Of a DNA stretch of 64,000 bases, positions 26,261-34,429 are shown one piece after another. The number at the start of each line of letters is the position of its first letter. Position 1 is the first letter of the stretch. Location: NCBI RefSeq assembly GCF_000743355.1, contig NZ_JQEI01000019.1, forward strand, positions 1 through 64,000, read 5' to 3'. Origin of the DNA: Serratia sp. Ag1. Lineage in GTDB: Bacteria; Pseudomonadota; Gammaproteobacteria; Enterobacterales; Enterobacteriaceae. The position numbers and the translations under genes were made by a program. The notes under the pieces were generated by a model. That model was not told the DNA's origin. It searched no databases and saw only the letters and a program-made list of their open reading frames with translations.

Positions 26261-26451
26261 GATGAGGTAGAGCCGCTATACTTCCAGCTGCAATGATTGA
26301 GGAGATATACCTCATAGGGGATATACCCGTTTTGCGCAGAATGTTGATATATTCCGATTCGGACTATATTTATTAATTTATATTCCTTTATACAGTCTGA
26401 ACGGCTGTTAAAGTCCTGATCTCAAAAAGATAAACAACTGATGGGGTGTCT

Positions 26452-27252
26452 ATGGTCTTTTCTAAAATCCGTCGTCAATGCCTGCTGGGCGTGATGGCTG
26501 TTGCACTGGTCACCGGGTTGAACGTTAAAACCTATGCGGCTGATAACCTGCTCGATCAGGTTAAAAATCGCGGTACGCTGATTGTTGGGCTGGAAGGCAC
26601 CTATCCACCGTTCAGTTTCCAGGGTGAAGACGGCAAACTGGCTGGTTTTGAAGTGGACTTCGCTAACGCGTTGGCAGAGCGCTTGGGCGTGAAGGCTAAA
26701 CTGAATCCAACGAAGTGGGATGGCATGCTGGCATCGTTGGAATCCAAACGTATCGATGTGGTTATCAATCAGGTAACTATCTCCGACGAACGTAAGAAGA
26801 AATACGACTTCTCAACGCCTTATACTGTTTCTGGTATTCAGGCACTGGTGAAAAAAGGCAACGAAGGCCAAATCACCAAGGCTGACGATCTGAAAGGCAA
26901 AAAGGTCGGTGTGGGTTTGGGGACTAACTACGAACAATGGCTGCGTGAAAATGTGCAGGGCGTTGATGTACGCACCTACGATGATGACCCAACCAAATAT
27001 CAGGATCTGCGCGTAGGGCGCATCGATGCCATTCTGGTTGATCGCTTGGCGGCACTGGATCTGGTGAAGAAAACCAGTGATACGCTGGCGGTTGCCGGTT
27101 CGGCATTCTCGCGTCAGGAAGCGGGTGTAGCCGTGCGCAAAAACAACCCGGAACTGCTGGCCGCCATCAATCAGGCGATTGCCGAAATGCAGAAAGACGG
27201 GACGTTGGCGAAGATCTCTGAAAAATGGTTTGGCGCGGACGTAACTAAATAA
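26452..27252 (+). CDS. tcyJ: Cystine ABC transporter substrate-binding protein TcyJ (FliY)
   Basis: The start chosen is ATG 26452 behind GGGG; a GTG two codons upstream is also possible. The 266-aa protein has a signal peptide (MVFSKIRRQCLLGVMAVALV, cut near AYA-AD). The mature part is an SBP family 3 domain with RGTLIVGLEGTYPPFSFQ, GFEVDFANALAERLG, KWDGMLASLESKRIDVVINQVTIS and KWFGADV. It binds cystine in the periplasm and delivers it to TcyL/TcyN. The tcyL ATG overlaps its stop codon (TAATG). Confidence 0.93.
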   Translation: MVFSKIRRQCLLGVMAVALVTGLNVKTYAADNLLDQVKNRGTLIVGLEGTYPPFSFQGEDGKLAGFEVDFANALAERLGVKAKLNPTKWDGMLASLESKRIDVVINQVTISDERKKKYDFSTPYTVSGIQALVKKGNEGQITKADDLKGKKVGVGLGTNYEQWLRENVQGVDVRTYDDDPTKYQDLRVGRIDAILVDRLAALDLVKKTSDTLAVAGSAFSRQEAGVAVRKNNPELLAAINQAIAEMQKDGTLAKISEKWFGADVTK

Positions 27253-27914
27253 TGCATGAGAGTATTCAACTGGCGCTGGATTCAGCGCCATTTTTATTAA
27301 AAGGTGCCTTGTTGACTCTCCAGCTTAGCTTGGGGGGCATGGCACTTGGGTTAATGCTTGGTTTTCTGCTGGCGCTGATGCGCCTTTCGCCGATCTGGCC
27401 GGTGTCATGGTTATCACGCATTTATGTCTCTCTGTTCCGTGGTACACCGCTGATCGCACAGCTGTTTATGATCTATTACGGTCTGCCGCAGTTTGGCATT
27501 GAGCTGGATCCGTTCCCGGCGGCGCTGATTGGCCTTTCATTGAATACCGCAGCTTATACTTCTGAAACCTTGCGTGCGGCAATCTCTTCGATCGACAAAG
27601 GGCAGTGGGAAGCGGCTGCCAGTATCGGTATGACACCTTGGCAGACGATGCGCCGGGTGATCCTGCCGCAGGCGGCACGCACCGCGTTACCACCGTTAGG
27701 CAACAGCTTTATCGGGTTGGTTAAGGATACTTCACTGGCGGCGACTATTCAGGTGCCGGAGTTGTTCCGGCAGGCGCAACTGATCACCTCTCGTACGCTC
27801 GAGGTGTTTGCCATGTATCTGGCGGCATCGCTGATTTACTGGGTGATGGCAACCTTGCTTTCCGCCCTGCAAAATCGCCTGGAAGCGCATGTTAACCGTC
27901 AGGATCAGGAGTAA
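27252..27914 (+). CDS. tcyL: Cystine ABC transporter permease TcyL (YecS)
   Basis: This 220-aa polar amino acid permease has about five membrane helices. It carries the family patterns LFRGTPLIAQLFMIYYGLP and the EAA loop QWEAAASIGMTPWQTMRRVILPQA that docks onto the ATPase. It forms the inner membrane channel for cystine. The gene is coupled to tcyJ by a one-base overlap and to tcyN by a three-base gap. Confidence 0.94.
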   Translation: MHESIQLALDSAPFLLKGALLTLQLSLGGMALGLMLGFLLALMRLSPIWPVSWLSRIYVSLFRGTPLIAQLFMIYYGLPQFGIELDPFPAALIGLSLNTAAYTSETLRAAISSIDKGQWEAAASIGMTPWQTMRRVILPQAARTALPPLGNSFIGLVKDTSLAATIQVPELFRQAQLITSRTLEVFAMYLAASLIYWVMATLLSALQNRLEAHVNRQDQE

Positions 27915-27917
27915 CCG

Positions 27918-28670
27918 ATGAGTGCTATTGAAGTAAAGCAGTTGGTTAAGCAGTTCAAAGGGAACACCGTTCTGCATGGTATCGATCTTGAGGTGAACTC
28001 CGGTGAGGTGGTGGCGATTATCGGGCCAAGCGGCTCGGGTAAAACCACTTTGCTGCGCAGTATCAATCTGCTGGAAGTGCCTGAATCGGGCACCATCCGC
28101 GTAGGGGATATCGAGATTGACGGCTCACGCCCGCTGAGCAAACAAAAACAGCAGGTACGCGCTTTGCGCCAGCAGGTGGGGTTTGTCTTCCAGAGCTTTA
28201 ATCTGTTTCCGCACCGTTCGGTACTGGAAAACATCATTGAAGGGCCGGTGATCGTCAAAGGTGAGGCGAAAGCCAGCGCAGAAGAACGCGCTCGCGCACT
28301 GTTGGCGAAAGTCGGGCTGAGTGGCAAAGAGCAGGCTTACCCTAAACGCCTTTCTGGTGGTCAACAGCAGCGTGTAGCTATCGCCCGCGCGTTGGCGATG
28401 CAACCGGCGGTGATTCTGTTTGATGAGCCGACTTCTGCGCTTGACCCTGAACTGGTAGGTGAGGTGCTTAACACCATTCGTGCGCTGGCAGAAGAGAAGC
28501 GCACCATGGTGATCGTCACGCATGAGATGAGCTTTGCCCGCGACGTTGCCGATCGTGCCATCTTTATGGATCACGGTCGCATCGTTGAGCAGGGCCCAGC
28601 AAAAGAGCTGTTTGCTAACCCGCAGCATCAACGTACCAAACAGTTTCTGGATAAGTTCCTTAACCAATAG
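27918..28670 (+). CDS. tcyN: Cystine ABC transporter ATPase TcyN (YecC)
   Basis: This 250-aa ATPase has all motifs: Walker A GPSGSGKTT (residues about 36-44), Q-loop VFQSFNLFPH, signature [15 protein letters not shown], Walker B VILFDEPTSALDP and the H-loop VTHEMSFA. It energises TcyJLN uptake of cystine. It is the last gene of dcyD-tcyJLN and is closed by the hairpin at 28713. Confidence 0.95.
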   Translation: MSAIEVKQLVKQFKGNTVLHGIDLEVNSGEVVAIIGPSGSGKTTLLRSINLLEVPESGTIRVGDIEIDGSRPLSKQKQQVRALRQQVGFVFQSFNLFPHRSVLENIIEGPVIVKGEAKASAEERARALLAKVGLSGKEQAYPKRLSGGQQQRVAIARALAMQPAVILFDEPTSALDPELVGEVLNTIRALAEEKRTMVIVTHEMSFARDVADRAIFMDHGRIVEQGPAKELFANPQHQRTKQFLDKFLNQ

Positions 28671-28712
28671 CCAGCGGTAGAAACCTGGCAGTCACGTTCA
28701 AATGGTGAAAAT

Positions 28713-28746
28713 AAAGCGCCCCCTTCCTGATGGTTGGGGGCGCTTT
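28713..28746. terminator. Strong bidirectional terminator between tcyN and the cytochrome b561 gene
   Basis: AAAGCGCCCCC and GGGGGCGCTTT form a perfect 11-bp stem with a 12-base loop. It lies between two convergent genes and can serve both strands. Confidence 0.85.
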
Positions 28747-28774
28747 AGTGAGGGGTAATCGCGTAGGCCGAACC

Positions 28775-29308
28775 TCACTTTTTCCAAGGCAACATTCTAA
28801 TCAGAGTGTTATCTCGCATGACGTAATGATGAAATAGGGCGGCTAACGCGTGAAGTCCTATAACAAAATAACCGGCGCTGGCAATAAACTCATGAACTTC
28901 TTTTAAATTGTGCTGCAGATTACTATTCTGCTCATTGCTCACGGGCATTGCATAAGAAAAGAATGACCATTCGACCTGACCATAGTAAAGCGTCAGAATG
29001 CCGAGCAAGGGCAGGGCGATAAACATCAGGTAAAGAACACCATGTACCGCTTTTGACAGAACTATCTGCCAGTTTGGCGGCGCAGGGGTAATATCGGGTG
29101 CTTTGTGTGTCACTTTCAGGATAATTCGAATCAGCATCAATAACATAACGCTGCCGCCGCACGTATAATGGAGCGTCTTCATCCACTCTCGCGCATCACT
29201 GCCTTTCGGCGCAATTCCTTTTAATTCCATTGTTGCATAAGTCAGTACGATAAAAATAAAAATTATCCAGTGAAATAAAATCTGACTCGGTGCAAATTTA
29301 TTGTTCAT
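28775..29308 (-). CDS. Cytochrome b561 family protein (CybB-like)
   Basis: This 177-aa inner membrane protein has four transmembrane helices and the b561 pattern: FAPSQILFHWIIFIFIVLTYATM, a His in LHYTCGG, LYLMFIALPLLGI, and VHEFIASAGYFVIGLHALAALFHHYVMRDNTL. The conserved His residues coordinate two b-type hemes. Such proteins carry electrons between ubiquinol/superoxide and membrane partners. It diverges from the CDF gene, and a consensus PmrA-type box lies 44 bp upstream of its start, suggesting control by PmrA/BasR or QseB. Confidence 0.88.
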   Translation of the reverse strand: MNNKFAPSQILFHWIIFIFIVLTYATMELKGIAPKGSDAREWMKTLHYTCGGSVMLLMLIRIILKVTHKAPDITPAPPNWQIVLSKAVHGVLYLMFIALPLLGILTLYYGQVEWSFFSYAMPVSNEQNSNLQHNLKEVHEFIASAGYFVIGLHALAALFHHYVMRDNTLIRMLPWKK

Positions 29309-29351
29309 TATTTACCCTCTAATCTGTGACGATTAAATTTATACCACTTAT

Positions 29352-29368
29352 ATTAAGTTAACATTAAG
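29352..29368 (-). promoter_or_regulatory. PmrA/BasR (or QseB)-type box upstream of the cytochrome b561 gene
   Basis: Read toward the cytochrome gene the sequence is CTTAATGTTAACTTAAT, that is CTTAAT-N5-CTTAAT, a perfect match to the PmrA-box pattern YTTAAK-N5-YTTAAK. A TATAAA-like -10 lies downstream, with the box in the -35 region, the usual position for an activator site. Confidence 0.75.
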
Positions 29369-29434
29369 AGCGGTGACACTGACCCCCTGTACAACCTATT
29401 TGTAACTCCAATTTTTTCAGTTTAACGCTATCTT

Positions 29435-29451
29435 CTTAAGAAGTTCTTAAG
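29435..29451 (+). promoter_or_regulatory. PmrA/BasR (or QseB)-type box upstream of the CDF transporter gene
   Basis: CTTAAGAAGTTCTTAAG contains CTTAAG-N5-CTTAAG (PmrA-box consensus) and is also a perfect 17-bp palindrome. An AT-rich -10-like region (GGTAATATAT) follows about 20 bp downstream, and the CDF ATG lies 72 bp downstream. Confidence 0.72.
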
Positions 29452-29522
29452 CGGATTGAGATTTTTAATCAATGGTAATATATTGGCTATGGCTTTCTGA
29501 GAAACTGTATAGGAAATGTAAA

Positions 29523-30425
29523 ATGATTGATGAAAGTAATAATGAGTCTCATGAGCGTTTTCATGCGGCAAGAAAAAGTACCTGGGTAAGTGTCATTGTT
29601 AATTGCTTTTTAACGCTAGGGCAAGTTATTACCGGGTTGTTTTCTGGTTCTCAGGGGTTGATTGCCGATGGGATTCACTCACTCTCCGATCTGATTGCAG
29701 ACTTTGTGGTGCTTTTTGCCAATAATAGAAGTAAAAAAGAGGCGGATGAAGATCATAATTATGGCCATCATCGATATGAGAATGGCGCATCATTAATCCT
29801 CGGATCTTTATTATTAATTGTTGGTGTTGGAATGTTATGGTCTGCCATAAATAAAATTCATAACCCTGACTCGATCCCTCAAGTGCATATTGTCGCGTTG
29901 TGGGTGGCGCTGTCGGCTTTGGTGTTTAAAGAGTTGCTTTTTCGTTACATGCTGGCGGTGGCAACGCGGGTTAAATCCAGCATGCTGGTGGCCAATGCCT
30001 GGCATGCTCGCTCTGATGCAGCGTCCTCGCTGGTCGTCGCTCTGGGGATTATCGGTAACCTGCTAGGCTTTAAATTTCTTGATCCTGTTGCTGCACTTAT
30101 CGTGGGTCTGATAGTTGCTAAAATGGGATATTCATTTATGGCTGAATCTTTGCACGACTTAATGGATCGAGCGGTTGATAGTAAAACTGAAGAGGAAATA
30201 AAATCAACCTTATTAGCCACTGAAGGCGTAATGGGGATTCATGATTTTAAAACCAGAAGAATGGGTGACTTGATTATTGTTGATGTGCATTTGGAAATTG
30301 ATGGTGATTTATCTGTCAAAAAGGGCCATGAAATTGCTGTCAATGCCAGAAAAGAAGTCTTAAACAATCATCGGGTGTTAAACGTTATGACACATGTAGA
30401 TCCTTATCCTATTCAGCAGAATTAA
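29523..30425 (+). CDS. Cation diffusion facilitator (CDF) metal efflux transporter
   Basis: The start chosen is ATG 29523 (MIDESNNESHERF), downstream of AGGA; the longer reading adds an unrelated 17 residues. This 300-aa CDF protein has six membrane helices, with the metal site in helix 2 (DGIHSLSDLIAD, HxxxD) and helix 5 (HARSDAASS, HxxxD). The His-Asp/His-Asp pattern is usual for Zn or Co, but Fe/Mn cannot be excluded. Between them is a His-rich loop (DEDHNYGHHRYE). The cytoplasmic C-terminal domain (GVMGIHDFKTRRMGD ... DVHLEIDGDLSV) is intact. It exports divalent metals in exchange for protons. Confidence 0.88.
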   Translation: MIDESNNESHERFHAARKSTWVSVIVNCFLTLGQVITGLFSGSQGLIADGIHSLSDLIADFVVLFANNRSKKEADEDHNYGHHRYENGASLILGSLLLIVGVGMLWSAINKIHNPDSIPQVHIVALWVALSALVFKELLFRYMLAVATRVKSSMLVANAWHARSDAASSLVVALGIIGNLLGFKFLDPVAALIVGLIVAKMGYSFMAESLHDLMDRAVDSKTEEEIKSTLLATEGVMGIHDFKTRRMGDLIIVDVHLEIDGDLSVKKGHEIAVNARKEVLNNHRVLNVMTHVDPYPIQQN

Positions 30426-30580
30426 AATAAATATTGAAGTCGCAAGCATTGAAAATGCTCAGAATTCAGCCTCATACCAAAAGGCTATTACAATGTGAAT
30501 ATTGTGCTCCAATGAAGCTGGTGACAGTGCCTGGAGCCGCCTGAGCTTCCCCCATTGACCCATGACTGGTGGTTTGCATC

Positions 30581-32869
30581 ATGAAACAATTTTGGTCCGC
30601 TAACTTGTTGGTACTTGCCGTGTCTGGGGCCGCGCTGCTTGGTGGCCTTGGTCTACTTTGGGGGGGCCAGCAGGAAATGGCGCATTGGGTTTGGCTGGGA
30701 GGCTCCGTTCCTGCGCTTGCGCTTTTGCTCTATGACACACTGCGTGCACTTGCCAGGCGTGAAGCGGGTGTCGACATGTTGGCTTTAATCTCCATCAGCG
30801 GTGCCATGGCGTTGGACGAATATCTGACGGGGGCGGTGATTGCAGTCATGTTGGCCAGCGGCAGGTCTCTGGAGAGTTTTGCGCAGCGTCGTGCAGGGCG
30901 AGAAATGTCAGCTTTACTGGCCAAAGCCCCCAGAACCGCCAACCGGTTTGAGCAAGGTGAACTGGTTCAGATCCCGCTGGAGCAAGTGATGCAGGGCGAC
31001 CGATTGCTGGTGCGCAGTGGCGATACCGTTCCCGTTGATGGCCGCTTAGCTTCGGCATTAGCCGTTTTGGATGAGTCTACGCTGAGCGGTGAGTCGACGC
31101 CGGTTGAACGCCGAGTGGGTGAGGCTCTGCGCAGTGGCGTACTCAATGCTGGTGCTCCTTTTGAAATGTTTGCGACGGCTAAAGCGGACGAAAGTACCTT
31201 CGCCGGTATTATCCGGCTCGTTTCTGCTGCCCAAAGCTCCAAGGCACCCGCATCCCGTCTTGCGGATCGCTATGCGCTGTGGTTTGTTCCCCTGTCGCTG
31301 GCAGTGGCTGGTATTGCCTGGTTTGTAAGCGGCGATCCGGTGCGTGCATTGGCCGTGCTGGTGGTCGCAACGCCTTGTCCTCTGATCCTTTCTGTTCCGA
31401 TCGCCATTGTGTCGGGTATGTCGATATGCGCAAAGCGTGGGGTTCTGATCAAGGGCGGTGGCGCTTTGGAGCAACTCGCACAGGCCAGGGTATTATTTTT
31501 TGACAAAACCGGGACATTGACGGGTGGGCAGGCGCGCCTGGTTGCTATCAAAACCAGTAACAGTGTTACCCCTAATAACGTGCTGTTTGTTGCTGCATCG
31601 ATGGATCAAATGTCTGGGCATGTGATCGCCAGCGCGGTGGTCGACGCTGCACGGGAACGGGGGCTTTCTTTGTCTCTCCCCACAGCAGTTCAGGAGCAAG
31701 GGGGAGCTGGCCTCAGCGGCGTACTCGATGGGAGACAGGTCGCAATCGGCTCTTACGCCTTCGTTTCCGAGCGTGTGCCATCACCAGAATGGGCACCCGC
31801 GTTTCTGCAAGAGGTAGCGGAAAACGGCGGGGCGGCGGTATTTGTCGCTCTGGATGGAAAAATCACCGGGGCTTTACATCTGGCAGACCAGATCCGGGTA
31901 GAAACTCCACGCGCTTTGCGTTTACTGCGTAGGGCTGGAATTAAGCGCATAGTGATGCTCACAGGCGATAATCAGCAGATCGCCGAAACTATCGGTGCTG
32001 CCGTGGGCGTTGACGAGGTTCAAGCCGAACAGACTCCGTTAGGGAAACAAACCGCAATCGAAGCAGGCCGTTCTTTGGGCAGCACGATGATGGTGGGTGA
32101 TGGTGTGAATGATGCCCCCGCACTGGCTGCCGCTGATGTGGGGGTGGCTATGGGCGCGCGCGGAGCCGCTGCGTCGTCTGAAGCGGCAGATGTCGTACTG
32201 CTGGTGGATCGGCTCGATCGTCTTGCCGAAGCGCTCCACACGGCACGTCTTACACGCTTAATCGCCTTGCAAAGTGTGATTGCCGGTATGGGGATGTCTG
32301 CAGTGGCGATGCTGATTGCAGCATTCGGCTATCTTCCCCCGCTTTACGGTGCATTGCTGCAGGAAGTGATCGACGTCGCCGTTATTTTGAATGCCTTGCG
32401 TGCGCTACGGATTGCACCGCTGCGCGTCAGCCGCCACAGTTTATCCGCAACCCAGCAACAGACCCTACGCGGTGAGCACCAGGCACTCGCTCCCGTGCTT
32501 GAGCACCTGACTTACTTCGCAAATGAACTGAATGTAATAGCACCGGCACAAATCAGGCAAGCGGCGGTAGATTTGGAAACGATGCTACAAGAAAAGCTAT
32601 TTCCCCATGAGCGGGCCGATGATACTGAGGTGTACCCGGTGCTGGCTGAACTTTTGGGGGGCGATGATCCGATGGCGGCGATGAGCCGCACTCACCGAGA
32701 AATCTTTGAGTTGGGCCGACAGCTACAGCGTATCATTAAGGCAATGCCGCTGGACGGAGGGCCGAAAACAGAAACCATTACTGAGTTGCAGCGTGTTTTA
32801 TACGGTTTGGATGCCATTTTGCGCTTGCACTTTGCTCAGGAAGAGGAGATTTACCAAAATCTTGAGTGA
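30581..32869 (+). CDS. P1B-5-like metal-transporting ATPase with C-terminal hemerythrin domain
   Basis: The start is taken as ATG 30581 (762 aa). It has no N-terminal metal-binding domain. It carries ATPCPL in helix 4, DKTGTLT (phosphorylation site), the LTGDN and GDGVNDAPALAAADVGVAMG motifs, and the helix 6 motif QEVIDVAVILNALRAL. The last 130 residues hold a hemerythrin/HHE domain (HQALAPVLEHL ... LFPHERADD ... THREIFEL ... LRLHFAQEEEIY). TPC, helix 6 QE...NAL and a hemerythrin tail are the P1B-5 signature; characterised members export Ni and Fe. Neighbouring rcnRA supports Ni/Co/Fe efflux; the hemerythrin part may sense Fe or oxygen. Confidence 0.85.
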   Translation: MKQFWSANLLVLAVSGAALLGGLGLLWGGQQEMAHWVWLGGSVPALALLLYDTLRALARREAGVDMLALISISGAMALDEYLTGAVIAVMLASGRSLESFAQRRAGREMSALLAKAPRTANRFEQGELVQIPLEQVMQGDRLLVRSGDTVPVDGRLASALAVLDESTLSGESTPVERRVGEALRSGVLNAGAPFEMFATAKADESTFAGIIRLVSAAQSSKAPASRLADRYALWFVPLSLAVAGIAWFVSGDPVRALAVLVVATPCPLILSVPIAIVSGMSICAKRGVLIKGGGALEQLAQARVLFFDKTGTLTGGQARLVAIKTSNSVTPNNVLFVAASMDQMSGHVIASAVVDAARERGLSLSLPTAVQEQGGAGLSGVLDGRQVAIGSYAFVSERVPSPEWAPAFLQEVAENGGAAVFVALDGKITGALHLADQIRVETPRALRLLRRAGIKRIVMLTGDNQQIAETIGAAVGVDEVQAEQTPLGKQTAIEAGRSLGSTMMVGDGVNDAPALAAADVGVAMGARGAAASSEAADVVLLVDRLDRLAEALHTARLTRLIALQSVIAGMGMSAVAMLIAAFGYLPPLYGALLQEVIDVAVILNALRALRIAPLRVSRHSLSATQQQTLRGEHQALAPVLEHLTYFANELNVIAPAQIRQAAVDLETMLQEKLFPHERADDTEVYPVLAELLGGDDPMAAMSRTHREIFELGRQLQRIIKAMPLDGGPKTETITELQRVLYGLDAILRLHFAQEEEIYQNLE

Positions 32870-33011
32870 GTAAAGGGAGTTGTGGAACCTGGCGCGTTGG
32901 AGCCAGCATATTCTCAGCCGTCCAGGTATATTGAGGGATTGTTCGGATATTGTATGTTCCTGCGGGACGTTACAGCCCTGGCAATCCCTAGTTTTGTTGT
33001 TGCTAACCGTA

Positions 33012-34121
33012 TCAGTTCATCAGCGCTGCCCAGCCATGCAGACCCATGTAAATGCCCACAGCGGCAATCAGGATGCTTGAAAAATAAGGTGCCCGGCGAG
33101 CCAGAGTGTTAAAGCCGTGCCAGCGTGTTGTTGCTTGCCTGACGCTATAGGCGGCAGCCACGCCAACAACGACCAGGGTTATTGCTAAGCCAATGCTGAA
33201 ACACAGCACCAATGCGGCACCTAATGTGAATGCTTTCACCTGGATACACAGCAGCAGTACGGTTATTGCTGCCGGGCATGGGATCAATCCCCCCGTTAAA
33301 CCGAAGAGAATAATCTGGCCGGTCGTTACATTTTGATTGGTAAAACGACGTTTGATATCGTTCGCATGTGCTTTTTCATGGGCATCCTGGTACTCCTGCG
33401 AAGAGATATCCAACCCTTCTAACGCAGAATGGTCATGTTCGTGGTGATGCTCGTTGAACTCGACGTCATAGTCGTGTGAATGACCACCATGCCCCAACGA
33501 TAAACGTGCAGTGAAGCTATGTGGTTCTGGAATCGAGAGTATCGATTGCAAAAACCCGTCTTTTTCCTCAAATTCAAAAATCTGTGAGGCGCCTTTCTCA
33601 CGCAGAGTCGTCACCGTGACCGATTTTGCCCCCCAGCGTTGCCCTGACACGTTTCTCAATCGCCAATGCGGTGGCATGCCATCTTCAAAAATAGACAGCT
33701 CAACCTGACCATGACCAGTATCAATCAGGTGTGATTCATCATGCTCATGGTGCGCATGCTCTGTCTTCCATTGCTGTTCACCGCGCCAGGTTCGCCAAAA
33801 CATCCAAAATGCGGTACCCAGGATGATGATGGCGGAAAACAGTTGAAAATAAGGTTCTGTTGCCTCTGCGGTAAACTGGCGGCTTAAATACATACCGCCA
33901 AAGGCGATCAGCCACACGATGGCTGTATGAGAGACTGTTGCGGCTAGCCCTAATAGAACCGCTTGTTTCATGGTGCCACGAATGGCAACAATGAAGGCGG
34001 CCATCATTGTTTTGGAGTGCCCGGGTTCAAGGCCATGCAGTATGCCAAGCAGAATGGCACTGGGAATAAACAACCAGGCATTACCGATACCTTGTTGCAA
34101 CAATGAAGAAAAATCGGTCAT
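33012..34121 (-). CDS. rcnA: Nickel/cobalt efflux protein RcnA
   Basis: This 369-aa inner membrane protein is rich in His between helices 3 and 4 (EHAHHEHDESH, FNEHHHEHDHS). It has LLGILHGLEPGHSKTMMAAFIVA at the start, LFGLTGGLIPCPAAITVLLLCI in the second half and a C-terminal YFSSILIAAVGIYMGLHG. These match RcnA, which exports Ni and Co. The gene lies eight bases after rcnR on the same strand, unlike the divergent rcnR/rcnA of Escherichia coli, and its GAGG ribosome site overlaps the rcnR stop. Confidence 0.93.
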   Translation of the reverse strand: MTDFSSLLQQGIGNAWLFIPSAILLGILHGLEPGHSKTMMAAFIVAIRGTMKQAVLLGLAATVSHTAIVWLIAFGGMYLSRQFTAEATEPYFQLFSAIIILGTAFWMFWRTWRGEQQWKTEHAHHEHDESHLIDTGHGQVELSIFEDGMPPHWRLRNVSGQRWGAKSVTVTTLREKGASQIFEFEEKDGFLQSILSIPEPHSFTARLSLGHGGHSHDYDVEFNEHHHEHDHSALEGLDISSQEYQDAHEKAHANDIKRRFTNQNVTTGQIILFGLTGGLIPCPAAITVLLLCIQVKAFTLGAALVLCFSIGLAITLVVVGVAAAYSVRQATTRWHGFNTLARRAPYFSSILIAAVGIYMGLHGWAALMN

Positions 34122-34129
34122 GGGATGCC

Positions 34130-34399
34130 TCAGAGGTATTTGGTGATTTCTTTAAACTCACGGATAACGTCGGGGGAGACTTCACCATCAGCCTTCACTG
34201 CGTGATCCAGACAGTGGTCAAGATGGTCATGAATGAGCGTTTTTTTTGCATTAGTCACCGCTTTCTCAACAGCCTGAAGCTGTTGGGCAATATCAAGGCA
34301 TGTTCTACCGTTTTCTAGCATCTGGATTGTGCTGTTCAGGTGACCAGCAGCACGCTTAAGGCGCTTAATAATCTCCGGGTGCGTTTCATGTTGGTGCAT
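34130..34399 (-). CDS. rcnR: Ni/Co-responsive repressor RcnR
   Basis: This 89-aa CsoR/RcnR-family helical repressor has His at position 3 (MHQHETH), Cys35-equivalent in NGRTCLDIAQQLQAVEKAV, and His residues in LIHDHLDHCLDHA, which together make the Ni/Co site. It represses the rcnR-rcnA operon until metal binds. The operator at 34405-34428 overlaps its promoter and ribosome site. Start ATG 34399 is supported by AGGATATAAAT upstream. Confidence 0.94.
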   Translation of the reverse strand: MHQHETHPEIIKRLKRAAGHLNSTIQMLENGRTCLDIAQQLQAVEKAVTNAKKTLIHDHLDHCLDHAVKADGEVSPDVIREFKEITKYL

Positions 34400-34404
34400 A
34401 TTTA

Positions 34405-34428
34405 TATCCTATGGTGGGGGATAGGATA
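34405..34428 (-). promoter_or_regulatory. RcnR operator
   Basis: TATCCTAT, then GGTGGGGG, then ATAGGATA forms a perfect 8-bp inverted repeat around a G-tract, directly before the rcnR start. This is the design of CsoR/RcnR-type operators (inverted repeat flanking a G-rich core; in E. coli TACT-G6-N-AGTA), but with different arm sequences. Confidence 0.78.
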
Positions 34429-34429
34429 A

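Noticed and set aside
32880..33112. Short plus-strand frames between the ATPase and rcnA
   Set aside because: They overlap the rcnA 3' end on the opposite strand, lack a good ribosome site and have no recognisable sequence.
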